19,192 nt of DNA from an uncultured Bacteroides sp. (lineage in GTDB: Bacteria; Bacteroidota; Bacteroidia; Bacteroidales; UBA11471): assembly GCA_905210875.1 (NCBI GenBank), contig CAJLYN010000016.1, positions 1 to 19,192 of the forward strand. The letters run 5' to 3'. A program made the translations under genes and the position numbers. The notes under the pieces are model-generated. The model did no database searches and had not been told where the DNA came from. It was given only the letters and a program-made list of their open reading frames with translations. Shown in pieces: positions 1-7,766 of the stretch; position 1 is the first letter of the stretch; the number at the start of each line of letters is the position of its first letter.

Positions 1-1
1 T

Positions 2-664
2 ACAGAGGATCCGGGACTTGCTGAGGAGACTGGAGCTGCAGACGAATCCGGTGAAGAATCCTGGGAAGAATTTCCGGCTTCTGATGATTCCAGCGAGAAC
101 ACAGATGGAAGTACAGATGAGTCAGCTGACGGCGACATCAGTGAAGTTGGCGGAACAGATAATGGTGATGGCAGTGATTCTTCCGCAGAGATCACAGATA
201 TATCCCAGCTGAATACAGATTTCCTTGGCGATGATGCGAAAGCGAAATTTGAAAAAGCGAAGACCTTCTGTCAAGGAGAGTACAGCGGTGATGAGGATGC
301 TCTTTACGAAGTAATGGGAGATGATGCTGCAGTTACTGTAACACTTGATTCCGACACAGCCAACAAGCTTTCAATCAAAGTTCTTCAGAAATACCTTGGT
401 ATCCTTGGAAATGGTGCTGTTTCCTATCAGGAGGATGGAACTGAGAAATACATTACACCAGAACTGAATATGCTGGATAAAGAGATGAAGCAGTCCGGCC
501 TCGGGCAGTTGACCCACGGCCCGCAACACCAAGGAGGTTATCAGATGATATCCCCGGCAACGAGCCGGTACCACTATAAGATGTTGTCGTATCATAATTC
601 GGTATATTGGTTTTGCACAAAGATACGAATAATGTTTTTTAGGATTGTCTTTACCTCTGTATAA
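2..664 (+). CDS. Partial acidic Ser/Asp/Glu-rich protein, likely foreign fragment
   Basis: This frame is open from the window edge to a TAA at 662-664, so the N-terminus is missing. Roughly the first 65 residues are low-complexity and rich in Asp, Glu, Ser, Gly and Thr, like the linker of a secreted or lipoprotein-type protein. A more ordinary segment of about 85 residues follows (containing AKFEKAKTFCQGEYSGDEDA), up to about base 495. Codon choice (GGA, ACA, TCC, CTT) and composition resemble Firmicutes such as Lachnospiraceae more than the genes that follow. After about base 490 the translation of this frame becomes an unconvincing tail that runs into a Bacteroidetes promoter region, so the true protein probably does not end here. 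I do not recognise the family. Likeliest reading: one side of a chimeric join. A genuine truncated gene is possible. Confidence 0.45.
   Translation, partial: TEDPGLAEETGAADESGEESWEEFPASDDSSENTDGSTDESADGDISEVGGTDNGDGSDSSAEITDISQLNTDFLGDDAKAKFEKAKTFCQGEYSGDEDALYEVMGDDAAVTVTLDSDTANKLSIKVLQKYLGILGNGAVSYQEDGTEKYITPELNMLDKEMKQSGLGQLTHGPQHQGGYQMISPATSRYHYKMLSYHNSVYWFCTKIRIMFFRIVFTSV
481..579 (+). pseudogene. Possible C-terminal remnant of an unidentified gene
   Basis: Frame 1 is closed until the TAA at 478-480, then open to a TAA at 577-579. It reads as an Arg/Pro-rich tail ending RRLSDDIPGNEPVPL, which looks like a real protein C-terminus. It is in a different frame from the acidic ORF that precedes it. 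If the window is a chimera joined near base 490, this would be the last ~30 codons of the native gene upstream of ddh. I do not recognise the protein, and so short a stretch could be chance. Confidence 0.3.
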
Positions 665-675
665 ATAAAAAAAGC

Positions 676-683
676 TACCTTTG
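676..683 (+). promoter_or_regulatory. Bacteroidetes -7 box upstream of ddh
   Basis: TACCTTTG matches the Bacteroidetes primary sigma factor -7 consensus TAnnTTTG. It lies 50 bases before the ddh start in an AT-rich stretch. No good TTG element is visible at the usual 19-21 base spacing. Confidence 0.6.
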
Positions 684-733
684 CCTCTCCAAAGAAGACA
701 TTTTTGATTCATTAATGATAAAAGTATAACAAA

Positions 734-1630
734 ATGAAAAAGACAAGAGCCGCCATCGTAGGTTATGGCAATATTGGAAAATATGTACTCGAAGCCTTGC
801 AGGCTGCCCCCGACTTTGAAATTGCAGGCATTGTGCGCCGCGACGCCAGCAATGTACCCGACGAACTGAAAAACTATCCGGTGGTTTCGGATATCGATGC
901 ACTGAAAGATATCGATGTAGCCGTATTATGCACCCCAACCCGCAAGGTGGAAGAGTATGCCGAGAAGATTCTTGCCCGCGGCATTCACACCGTCGACAGT
1001 TTCGACATTCACACCGAGATAGCCGGTCTCCGCAGCCGCCTCGACGCCCTCTGCAAAAAACATAATACCGTAGCCATAACCGCCGCCGGCTGGGATCCGG
1101 GAAGCGACTCGATTGTACGCACTCTCATGCAGGCCGCTGCACCCAAAGGGGTAACCTACACCAACTTTGGCCCCGGCATGAGCATGGGACACACGGTTGC
1201 CGTCAAAGCCGTCGACGGCGTGAAAGCCGCCCTGTCGATGACCATTCCCCTCGGCACGGGTATCCACCGCCGTATGGTATATATCGAACTGAAAGATGGC
1301 TATAAATTTGAAGAGGTGGCTCAGGCCATCAAGACCGACCCCTACTTTGTCAACGACGAAACCCACGTCATGCAGGTAGAATGTGTAAATGACCTGCTCG
1401 ATATGGGCCACGGCGTACACATGATACGCAAAGGCGTTTCGGGCAAGACCCAGAACCAGATTCTGGAATTCAACATGAAAATCAACAACCCCGCCCTCAC
1501 GGCCCAAATCCTCGTGGGTGTGGCCCGTGCATCGTTCCGTCAGCAACCGGGCTGCTACACTATGATAGAAATCCCCGTCATCGACATGCTTCCCGGCGAC
1601 CGTGAAGAGCTCATCAGACATCTCGTTTAA
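734..1630 (+). CDS. ddh: meso-diaminopimelate D-dehydrogenase
   Basis: A 298-residue NADP-dependent dehydrogenase interconverting L-2-amino-6-oxopimelate (tetrahydrodipicolinate) plus ammonia and meso-diaminopimelate. This is the one-step branch to the peptidoglycan cross-linking residue and lysine. The N-terminal Rossmann motif is GYGNIG (residues 10-15), followed by an Arg pair (35-36) suited to NADP phosphate. Family segments AAGWDPG (117-123) and FGPGMSMGHTVAVKAVDGVK (145-164) are present. Length matches short Bacteroidetes Ddh proteins. The ATG follows an A-rich leader without a classical Shine-Dalgarno, as is usual in this phylum. Lgt begins 14 bases after the stop, so the two are probably co-transcribed from the promoter at 676. 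Assignment is secure. Confidence 0.95.
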   Translation: MKKTRAAIVGYGNIGKYVLEALQAAPDFEIAGIVRRDASNVPDELKNYPVVSDIDALKDIDVAVLCTPTRKVEEYAEKILARGIHTVDSFDIHTEIAGLRSRLDALCKKHNTVAITAAGWDPGSDSIVRTLMQAAAPKGVTYTNFGPGMSMGHTVAVKAVDGVKAALSMTIPLGTGIHRRMVYIELKDGYKFEEVAQAIKTDPYFVNDETHVMQVECVNDLLDMGHGVHMIRKGVSGKTQNQILEFNMKINNPALTAQILVGVARASFRQQPGCYTMIEIPVIDMLPGDREELIRHLV

Positions 1631-1644
1631 TACGCCGACCACTC

Positions 1645-2529
1645 ATGTTGATTGATGCCATAACCTGGACGGCCGACCCGGCCATATTCACCATCTTCGG
1701 TCGCGAAGTGCGCTGGTACGGACTCTTCTTTGCCGTAGGTTTCCTCGTGGGCTACGCCATCGAAGAGCGCATCTACAAGCACGACAACGCCCCGGCAGGC
1801 TGGTGCGACAAGGCTTTTATCTACACTATCGTCGCCACCATCATCGGTGCGCGACTGGGACACTGCCTCTTCTACGGCTGGGAATATTACTCGGCCCACC
1901 CGCTCGACATTCTCAAAATATGGGAAGGCGGACTGGCCAGCCATGGCGGTACGATAGGCATACTCATTGCCCTCTATATCTTCTCGCGCAAGGTAACGCA
2001 CCGCGGTATGTTGTGGGCGGTAGACCGACTGGCCATTCCCACGGCCCTGGTCGGCGCACTTATCCGCATGGGAAATCTCATGAACCATGAGATATACGGT
2101 CACGTAACCGACCTCCCCTGGGGATTCCGCTTCATCGAGAACGTGGGAGCCTGGCACACCTACGGCATGCAGCCGGTATTTACCGAACCGTCGCACCCGA
2201 CACAGATATACGAGGCGCTCTGCTACCTCGCCGTCTTTGCACTGCTCATGTACATGTACTGGAAACGCCGCGCAGGCGACCGCCCGGGGCTAATACTCGG
2301 TATCTTCTTCGTAGGGGTGTTCCTCAGCCGTTTCCTCATCGAGTTTGTCAAGAACGACCAGGAGGCCTTTGAAGCCAATATGGTACTCAATATGGGTCAA
2401 TGGCTGAGCATACCATTTGTCATTGCCGGCGTATGGCTCATCATCAGGGCTCTCACACGTCCCGAAGTTCCGGGCCGCATCGACGACAGCGCTCACGGCA
2501 AGAAAATCCCGACGAAGAAAGGCTCTTAG
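1645..2529 (+). CDS. lgt: Prolipoprotein diacylglyceryl transferase
   Basis: Inner-membrane enzyme of 294 residues that transfers diacylglycerol from phosphatidylglycerol to the lipobox Cys of prolipoproteins, the first step of lipoprotein maturation. About seven hydrophobic segments are visible. Conserved features: RWYG near residue 23, GARLGHCLFY (68-77), the essential His of SHGG (H100), the Lgt signature RMGNLMNHEIYG (141-152, with R141, N144, E149), HPTQIYE (184-190) and the late Arg in LSRF (R229). The signature's usual leading Gly is Ile140 here. The last ~20 residues are a charged cytoplasmic tail. The gene follows ddh by 14 bases. Its stop codon overlaps the stop codon of the convergent gene on the other strand, leaving no room for a terminator. 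Confidence 0.96.
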   Translation: MLIDAITWTADPAIFTIFGREVRWYGLFFAVGFLVGYAIEERIYKHDNAPAGWCDKAFIYTIVATIIGARLGHCLFYGWEYYSAHPLDILKIWEGGLASHGGTIGILIALYIFSRKVTHRGMLWAVDRLAIPTALVGALIRMGNLMNHEIYGHVTDLPWGFRFIENVGAWHTYGMQPVFTEPSHPTQIYEALCYLAVFALLMYMYWKRRAGDRPGLILGIFFVGVFLSRFLIEFVKNDQEAFEANMVLNMGQWLSIPFVIAGVWLIIRALTRPEVPGRIDDSAHGKKIPTKKGS

Positions 2530-4604
2530 TCGCTAAGCATCAGTGACATATAGGGGCGCACATCACCAGAAAGGGTTTGGTCGATCCAACGCACCAACGA
2601 GGAGGGTTCCAAATCGTAATCGTAATTGAAATCACACTCAGATACCAATTGAGGGAGGGGTTGCTTGCAAGAGCGCCCCTCTTTTATTTGGTACACTCCC
2701 GTGTTGCACGGGCACAAGTCGTCGACAAGACGCACACAGAAGTCGGCATTGGGGAAGGCATCGGCATAACGCTCAAACAGCAATTGGGCATCGACCACCC
2801 GCAACATACCCCGAGGCACTACCTCATCGTTCTCCAGGGAAAACGACCCTTTCAGGCACTCTGTCAGACGCCCACTCACTTCCTCCCCGGCCGGCAACGA
2901 CAGCTGCAAGCGTCGGAGTGAATACCGACGGCACAAGGCCACAAGCAAAGCCGACAAATGAGATTCATCAGTTGCACATGCGTCGAGGATACGCAATTCA
3001 TCGGCCGAAGGTACAGCAACAGCCACCCCTACGGTCTGACCGTCGGCTCCGGACAAAACATAGGCATCCCCTCCGGCTAGACGGGCATCGGACACAATTA
3101 CCCCAAAATCGGCAGCATCGTGCCCCACGCGACAAGATATCGCCTGCGCAAGACGACTCCACTCTGCCGACAACCGTTCCATATCGCTCGGGACAATAAG
3201 TTTACTATCGACCGAGCAAGCACCGTCATCGACAAATGTCAAGAGACAACGACGTCGATAAAAGAATGTTTCAAAACCGAAGCGGGCATAATAGGCATAG
3301 AGCGACGGCTCGGCCGGTATAAGCGAAGCCAGCGCAAAGCCCCGACGACACAAATATGAGAAGGTATGTCGAATAAGAGCCCCCATATACCCTCGTCCCC
3401 TATCGGCCAGATAGGTTGATAATCCGGCCCAATAAGAGAGGACCTCCTCTCCGTTCCATAACGAGAGCGTATAAGGCAGATGTTGCAGGGCCGAGCAGAG
3501 CCGGCCGTCGGAAGTTACGACATAGGTACGCTCGGGAGAAAACTTTGTCGAGAAATAGAGCTCGACAAAGGCTGGGTCGTCGTGAAAACAAGTCTGCCAC
3601 AAGTCAACAATGGCACGACGGTCATCTTCATGAGCCCGGCGCAAGGTAAGAGACCCGGCCGGTTCTCCGCCACGCGATAGGGTTGCCACCTCAACGATTG
3701 TTTTCTCTCCCATGAAAAATGCCGCCATCTTTTCTTGCAGACGCCACGGGTGGTATGAGAGTTTTGCCTGGCGAAGACCGGGCAGGCCGAGGTCTTCTTC
3801 ACGATTGACATAGCGGTATGTTTCGGGAATCGTACGAGCAAACTCGCGATTGATCATGGTATAGGCACCGTCGACATCGGCATCGGCCTTCTCGACGTGG
3901 ACATCGAACGTATCAGCATTAACGGGCGACCCATAGGTAAAGGCCACTATCTTGTCGCCTACCCATAACGTTCCACCCAGCAGCCCCAGTTCGTTGAAAT
4001 GGGTCAATGCCCGGGTCATGGCCTCACGCTCTGCGGCAAGATCTTCTTCGTGCCCAGTTCGTTTTTCCGAGACCCATTGTTTCTCAAATTGCAGACACAC
4101 CGGCACCAGTTCGGCCGTCAAGGGTTGATAGTTGTAATCGGGATAGTTCTTGATAAAACGGTTGATGTGATTTCGCTTGGGCTGCAACCGCTTTCCCGAC
4201 AGAGAAGCCAAGTCGTCGCGCAGATAAATATAATCGGAATAATCACGTTCGGCAATAAAACGGAATGCCTCGGGATAGGCGGCATTCAACGCCGAACGGC
4301 CCTCTTCGGAGATGCCCAGCAGACACAACGTATGTCCCAACGACGCAGCATCATCGACCAGCCAGGCAATGCTTTCGCGCAACGGCATGGCACCTTGCGG
4401 CATCATGTAGGCCGGTCGGCCGCCGTCGATATAAAACCGAACGAAGAGGGTATCTTCGACAACGGCATATTCGCTGTGGTAAATAAACTGCCAGCTGTAC
4501 ATGTTGGCGAACGAGAAATCACAGTTGCGATAGGCACCGACACGGGTATAACGTATAATGTCGGCCTGCGCTTCAAGGGTTATGGGGCGGAATAATATTT
4601 TCAT
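2526..4604 (-). CDS. DUF2156 / GNAT acetyltransferase fusion with SCP2-like C-terminus
   Basis: A 692-residue protein that appears to join two genes often separate in Bacteroidetes. Residues 1-~300 match DUF2156, the soluble GNAT-like domain also found in phosphatidylglycerol lysyltransferase (MprF). It carries the block GKRLQPKRNHINRF (137-150) and the block NREEDLGLPGLRQAKLSYHP (267-286). Residues ~318-450 are a classical GNAT fold with an acetyl-CoA loop, ADRGRGYMGALI (400-411), and YARFGF (439-444). The remainder resembles the Eis-type arrangement of a second GNAT-like unit and an SCP2-like C-terminal domain (MLRVVDAQLLFERY onward). No signal peptide or membrane segment is seen, so it is likely cytoplasmic. 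Substrates are unknown; aminoacyl or acyl transfer is a family-level guess. It lies downstream of the inositol-phosphate synthase but beyond a strong terminator. Confidence 0.85.
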   Translation of the reverse strand: MKILFRPITLEAQADIIRYTRVGAYRNCDFSFANMYSWQFIYHSEYAVVEDTLFVRFYIDGGRPAYMMPQGAMPLRESIAWLVDDAASLGHTLCLLGISEEGRSALNAAYPEAFRFIAERDYSDYIYLRDDLASLSGKRLQPKRNHINRFIKNYPDYNYQPLTAELVPVCLQFEKQWVSEKRTGHEEDLAAEREAMTRALTHFNELGLLGGTLWVGDKIVAFTYGSPVNADTFDVHVEKADADVDGAYTMINREFARTIPETYRYVNREEDLGLPGLRQAKLSYHPWRLQEKMAAFFMGEKTIVEVATLSRGGEPAGSLTLRRAHEDDRRAIVDLWQTCFHDDPAFVELYFSTKFSPERTYVVTSDGRLCSALQHLPYTLSLWNGEEVLSYWAGLSTYLADRGRGYMGALIRHTFSYLCRRGFALASLIPAEPSLYAYYARFGFETFFYRRRCLLTFVDDGACSVDSKLIVPSDMERLSAEWSRLAQAISCRVGHDAADFGVIVSDARLAGGDAYVLSGADGQTVGVAVAVPSADELRILDACATDESHLSALLVALCRRYSLRRLQLSLPAGEEVSGRLTECLKGSFSLENDEVVPRGMLRVVDAQLLFERYADAFPNADFCVRLVDDLCPCNTGVYQIKEGRSCKQPLPQLVSECDFNYDYDLEPSSLVRWIDQTLSGDVRPYMSLMLSD

Positions 4605-4678
4605 CGTAAAACAGAATATTCACGAAGATACAAGGTTTTTTTACTCTTTCCTCGTACTTCCCTTGATTTTTCCTAAAC

Positions 4679-4715
4679 AAAAAAGGTTGCCCTTCAAAAC
4701 AAGGGCAACCTTTTT
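4679..4715 (-). terminator. Rho-independent terminator after inositol-phosphate synthase (bidirectional)
   Basis: A 14-base perfect stem, AAAAGGTTGCCCTT (4681-4694) against AAGGGCAACCTTTT (4701-4714), surrounds a 6-base loop. It has A and T runs on both sides, so it could work in either direction. It sits 24 bases past the stop of the minus-strand synthase gene and before the minus-strand fusion gene, separating their expression. Confidence 0.9.
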
Positions 4716-4738
4716 CACTTTTACGATTGAATGCGTTT

Positions 4739-6046
4739 TTAATCAATCTCTTCGTCGGCTTCGTATCCACCCATTTCACGAAGGGCGTTTTTGAGCATGA
4801 CATATTGCTGGAAAAGATGATTGACAGGCACTTCTCCTTTGGTAAAGTCGTGCATGGGGCTTTTGAGGAAGAAGCTCAGGAAACGCTGTATGCCATAACG
4901 TCCGGCACGAGCAGCCAAGTCGCTCAACAGCACAAGGTCGAGACAGAGGGGGGCGGCCAGGATAGAATCGCGGCAGAGGAAATTGATTTTGATCTGCATG
5001 GGATATCCCATCCAGCCAAAGATATCGATATTGTCCCACCCTTCTTTGTTGTCGTTGCGCGGGGGATAATAGTTGATGCGCACCTTGTGGTAATAGTTGG
5101 TATAAAGATCGGGTTGATTTTCGGGAACAAGTATCGATTCAAGCGTCGAGAGTTTGCTCACCTCTTTGGTATGGAAATTGGCCGGCTCATCAAGCACAAG
5201 ACCATCACGGTTTCCAAGAATATTGGTTGAGAACCAGCCCGAAAGTCCGAGGCAACGTGTGCCGATAATCGGAGCAAAGCCCGATTTTACAAGGGTCTGA
5301 CCGGTCTTGAAATCTTTACCTGCGATAGGCATTTTGGTTTTATCGGCCATTTCCCACATGGCAGGGATATCGACCGTCGTATTGGGTGCACCCATAATGA
5401 AAGGAGCGCCCTCGGCCAAAGCTGCGTAGGCATAGCACATCGACGGGGCAACGTGTTTGCGATCGTCGGCCTTCATGGCTTTCTCGAGATGTTCGAGCGT
5501 ATCGTGCACGTTCTCATCGTATGGAACGTAAATCTCGGTCGAGGCAGCCCAAAGCACAACAATACGAGAACAATTGTTCTCGGCCTTGAAACGGCGAATG
5601 TCTTCGCGCAATGCTTCAACCATATCCCAACGGGTGGCGCAATTCTTTACATTCTCTCCGTCAAGACGTTTGGCATATTCGTGATCGAAAGCCGCCTTCA
5701 TCGGAACGATTTTTTCCAACTCGTCCTTTACCGGATTAATGTCTTTTTCTTTCAAGACTTCGGCGTTGATGGCCGATTCATAGGCATTGGCAGGATATAC
5801 GTCCCATGCACCAAATACGATATCGGACAACTGTGCCATGGGCACGATTTCTCCGTAATGAAGATACTTCTTGTCGGCACCACGTCCCACACGAATCTTG
5901 TCATACTGAGTCATTGACCCAACCGGTTTGGCCAATCCTTTGCGAACCATTAACACGCCCGTCATAAACGTCGTTGCCACAGCTCCCAAACCAACACACA
6001 AGACGCCTAATTTACCGTCTGCCGGCTTTACATTCATTTTTTCCAT
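4739..6046 (-). CDS. ino1: myo-inositol-1-phosphate synthase
   Basis: NAD-dependent enzyme (435 residues) that cyclises glucose 6-phosphate to 1D-myo-inositol 3-phosphate (also called L-myo-inositol 1-phosphate), the committed source of inositol. The Rossmann start is VLCVGLGAVATTFMTG (15-30). Other family segments are the central VLWAASTE, the block GAPNTTVDIPAMWEMADKTKMPIAGKDFKTGQT and the C-terminal lysine-rich active-site region (YHKVRINYYPPR, then IKINFLCRDSILAAPL). Length agrees with the prokaryotic family. A second in-frame ATG three codons downstream could be the true start. In gut Bacteroidetes this enzyme feeds inositol lipid synthesis. Here it lies on the opposite strand from, and 1.7 kb away from, an operon able to use its product. 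Confidence 0.93.
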   Translation of the reverse strand: MEKMNVKPADGKLGVLCVGLGAVATTFMTGVLMVRKGLAKPVGSMTQYDKIRVGRGADKKYLHYGEIVPMAQLSDIVFGAWDVYPANAYESAINAEVLKEKDINPVKDELEKIVPMKAAFDHEYAKRLDGENVKNCATRWDMVEALREDIRRFKAENNCSRIVVLWAASTEIYVPYDENVHDTLEHLEKAMKADDRKHVAPSMCYAYAALAEGAPFIMGAPNTTVDIPAMWEMADKTKMPIAGKDFKTGQTLVKSGFAPIIGTRCLGLSGWFSTNILGNRDGLVLDEPANFHTKEVSKLSTLESILVPENQPDLYTNYYHKVRINYYPPRNDNKEGWDNIDIFGWMGYPMQIKINFLCRDSILAAPLCLDLVLLSDLAARAGRYGIQRFLSFFLKSPMHDFTKGEVPVNHLFQQYVMLKNALREMGGYEADEEID

Positions 6047-6107
6047 TTTTCTTATAAAAAATACTTTTTCCTTTTCTTAATTTGGTCCTGCAAAACAATT
6101 GCATCGG

Positions 6108-6115
6108 CAAAGATA
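6108..6115 (-). promoter_or_regulatory. -7 box for the inositol-phosphate synthase gene
   Basis: The minus strand reads TATCTTTG, matching TAnnTTTG, about 60 bases before the synthase start. Twenty bases further upstream there is only CTG rather than TTG. The interval 6047-6283 shows no convincing gene; short open frames there are AT-rich chance ORFs. Confidence 0.5.
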
Positions 6116-6283
6116 ACTCTTTTTTCATAAAAAAACAGTTTTGCCAATTTCTTTTCTTCGTTATGGATTGATTATAAATTGCATTACGATAAAACGAGCA
6201 GCAGCAACGACAAAACGACCAATCGACCCTGACATCTGTGACATTGAATATTTCACAACTATCAAATCGAAACCCCAAAAAAC

Positions 6284-7561
6284 TTATCGAAAACGTTTAC
6301 CCAATCGCACTCCTACATTCAAGGCCATACAATCGGCTTTGGTCAAGTGTGCCTTGACCTGATAGCCGATGTAGAGCCACTCAAGTCGCGGGATATAAAA
6401 ACGCAGACCGACTGTCTCATAATAAGGTGTCTCTTTCTCAATCATACCATAATAGCGAGAAGCGTCTACATTTTTAGGAATCTTACCCATCTGACGGAAC
6501 ACATAATATCCCAAACTGAAGTGAAAGGAAAGATGCTTAAAAAACACTTCTTGACGTAACGATATACCTATGGAATGAGGACTATACAACAATCCCGGCA
6601 TTCGTTTTTCTTCATTTATTTCCTTAAGCCGATGGGCATAAGGCATATAGAGATAATCAAGCCCTATTCCCGAAGCATATTTCAACCGATAGCGCAACAT
6701 GGGAGCCACAGAGACCGACAGGGCCGAATATATCGGATAATGCTCCGTTCGATACCGGACATCTTGTGGCGGAAGCATATAGTAATAGAGAAACCATTCG
6801 TCGAGCAAAGTCTTGGCAGCCCACCCCACCGATATATCACAATAAAGTTTTTTATCATAGATTCTTTTCGACTTATACAACACGGGCAGGGAGGTATGTA
6901 TGTCGGCCGGATAATAACGCACCCCGGCCGAAAGGCCAACCGTGTTGGCTCCTTTATTGGGACGATCCAATGCTCCATTTGAGAAATGCTTAAACTCCCC
7001 TTCCACATAGACTTCCCACGACGTTGCCACCCGCAACCGTGCCTGCATCCCAAAGCCAAAATAAATCGACAAGGGTGAGCCTATGATTTCGTTGTCAACA
7101 TTACTATCTCGATTGTAGGGCCGCGTAGAGAAACCCAGGCCGTTTTCGAACGAATAGGCCAATGTGAAGCGCGATGCACGCACCACGTCGCGCTTGAATG
7201 CTGCATAGGCTGCCACCATATACCCAAGTCCTGAATCATAAGGTGCATGCCGGTTGTCCATGTGCAAACGCACACGAGAGTAATCGACCAACATCATTCC
7301 CCCTTCAATAGTAGGATAACCAAACGCCATATCGTACCGGCTACTATCAGACGGCAATGCCCGATATGCTCCATATACACTATATACTGAAGCATATGGC
7401 GACTTTATCAAATCTCGGGCATATTTATCTATCCCTATAAGATAAGCCCACCCGGCTGTCGCACCGAACGATGCCCGTTGTATCTTATCCGGTTTTTCAT
7501 CGGCACAAACTCCTTGTGCCAACAAAAACACACCGATTATCCCGATAATAATATTTCTCAT
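6284..7561 (-). CDS. PagL-like acyloxyacyl hydrolase (lipid A deacylase family), outer membrane
   Basis: The ATG at 7561 gives 425 residues with a clear signal peptide (MRNIIIGIIGVFLLAQGVCA). The longer frame starting at 7624 is rejected because the promoter box at 7596-7603 lies inside that extension. The rest is rich in alternating aromatic strands typical of a beta-barrel. PagL family motif: KHFSNGALDRPNKGANTVGL (191-210), with the catalytic His and Ser as H192 and S194. The position 12 residues after the Ser, where Pseudomonas PagL has its catalytic Glu, appears to be Asn206. PagL enzymes remove the 3-O acyl chain of lipid A. The extra C-terminal ~200 residues are longer than proteobacterial PagL but usual for Bacteroidetes homologues. 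Activity is inferred only. Confidence 0.72.
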   Translation of the reverse strand: MRNIIIGIIGVFLLAQGVCADEKPDKIQRASFGATAGWAYLIGIDKYARDLIKSPYASVYSVYGAYRALPSDSSRYDMAFGYPTIEGGMMLVDYSRVRLHMDNRHAPYDSGLGYMVAAYAAFKRDVVRASRFTLAYSFENGLGFSTRPYNRDSNVDNEIIGSPLSIYFGFGMQARLRVATSWEVYVEGEFKHFSNGALDRPNKGANTVGLSAGVRYYPADIHTSLPVLYKSKRIYDKKLYCDISVGWAAKTLLDEWFLYYYMLPPQDVRYRTEHYPIYSALSVSVAPMLRYRLKYASGIGLDYLYMPYAHRLKEINEEKRMPGLLYSPHSIGISLRQEVFFKHLSFHFSLGYYVFRQMGKIPKNVDASRYYGMIEKETPYYETVGLRFYIPRLEWLYIGYQVKAHLTKADCMALNVGVRLGKRFR

Positions 7562-7585
7562 ACCAGACACTCCGAGCTCGCAATC

Positions 7586-7603
7586 TATTTTTGTACAAAA
7601 ATA
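7586..7603. promoter_or_regulatory. Perfect 18-bp palindrome holding two face-to-face -7 boxes
   Basis: TATTTTTGTACAAAAATA is self-complementary over all 18 bases. Each strand reads TATTTTTG, a match to TAnnTTTG. The minus-strand copy is placed about 35 bases before the PagL-like start. The plus-strand copy could give a long leader for the operon beginning at 7767. It may be a promoter, a dyad operator, or both. Confidence 0.45.
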
Positions 7604-7684
7604 ATCTTTTCTGAATATGTTCAATGTTTTCCCGCCGAAATTGACCTATTCTTCTTTTTTATTCGTAACTCCGAAAAATTTCCG

Positions 7685-7692
7685 TAATTTTG
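7685..7692 (+). promoter_or_regulatory. -7 box upstream of the four-gene operon
   Basis: TAATTTTG matches TAnnTTTG and lies 74 bases before the nucleotidyltransferase ATG. The expected TTG element 20 bases upstream is not apparent. The leader between box and start is AT-rich with no clear hairpin. Confidence 0.45.
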
Positions 7693-7766
7693 CCTACCTT
7701 CAAGTTTGGAGGAATAATCGTAATTTTTGCTTAAAAAACAAGTTTACCGTCAGATGTTATTAAATC

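Noticed and set aside
551..570. Small CCGGC/GCCGG hairpin as a possible terminator or tRNA fragment
   Set aside because: Only 5 bp, no T run, and better explained as part of the coding end at 577-579; no tRNA arms could be built around it.
926..2196. Long minus-strand open frames opposite ddh and lgt
   Set aside because: They are shadows of well-supported plus-strand genes with no recognisable domains. The same applies to long antisense frames opposite L25, ilvE, lptD and galE.
6012..6362. Short ORFs on both strands between the PagL-like and inositol-phosphate synthase genes
   Set aside because: AT-rich sequence, no motifs, and overlap with the synthase promoter and start or with the PagL-like gene; treated as chance frames.
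7562..7624. Upstream start for the PagL-like protein
   Set aside because: The extension would bury the signal peptide and includes the promoter box at 7596-7603. The ATG at 7561 gives a clean signal peptide.
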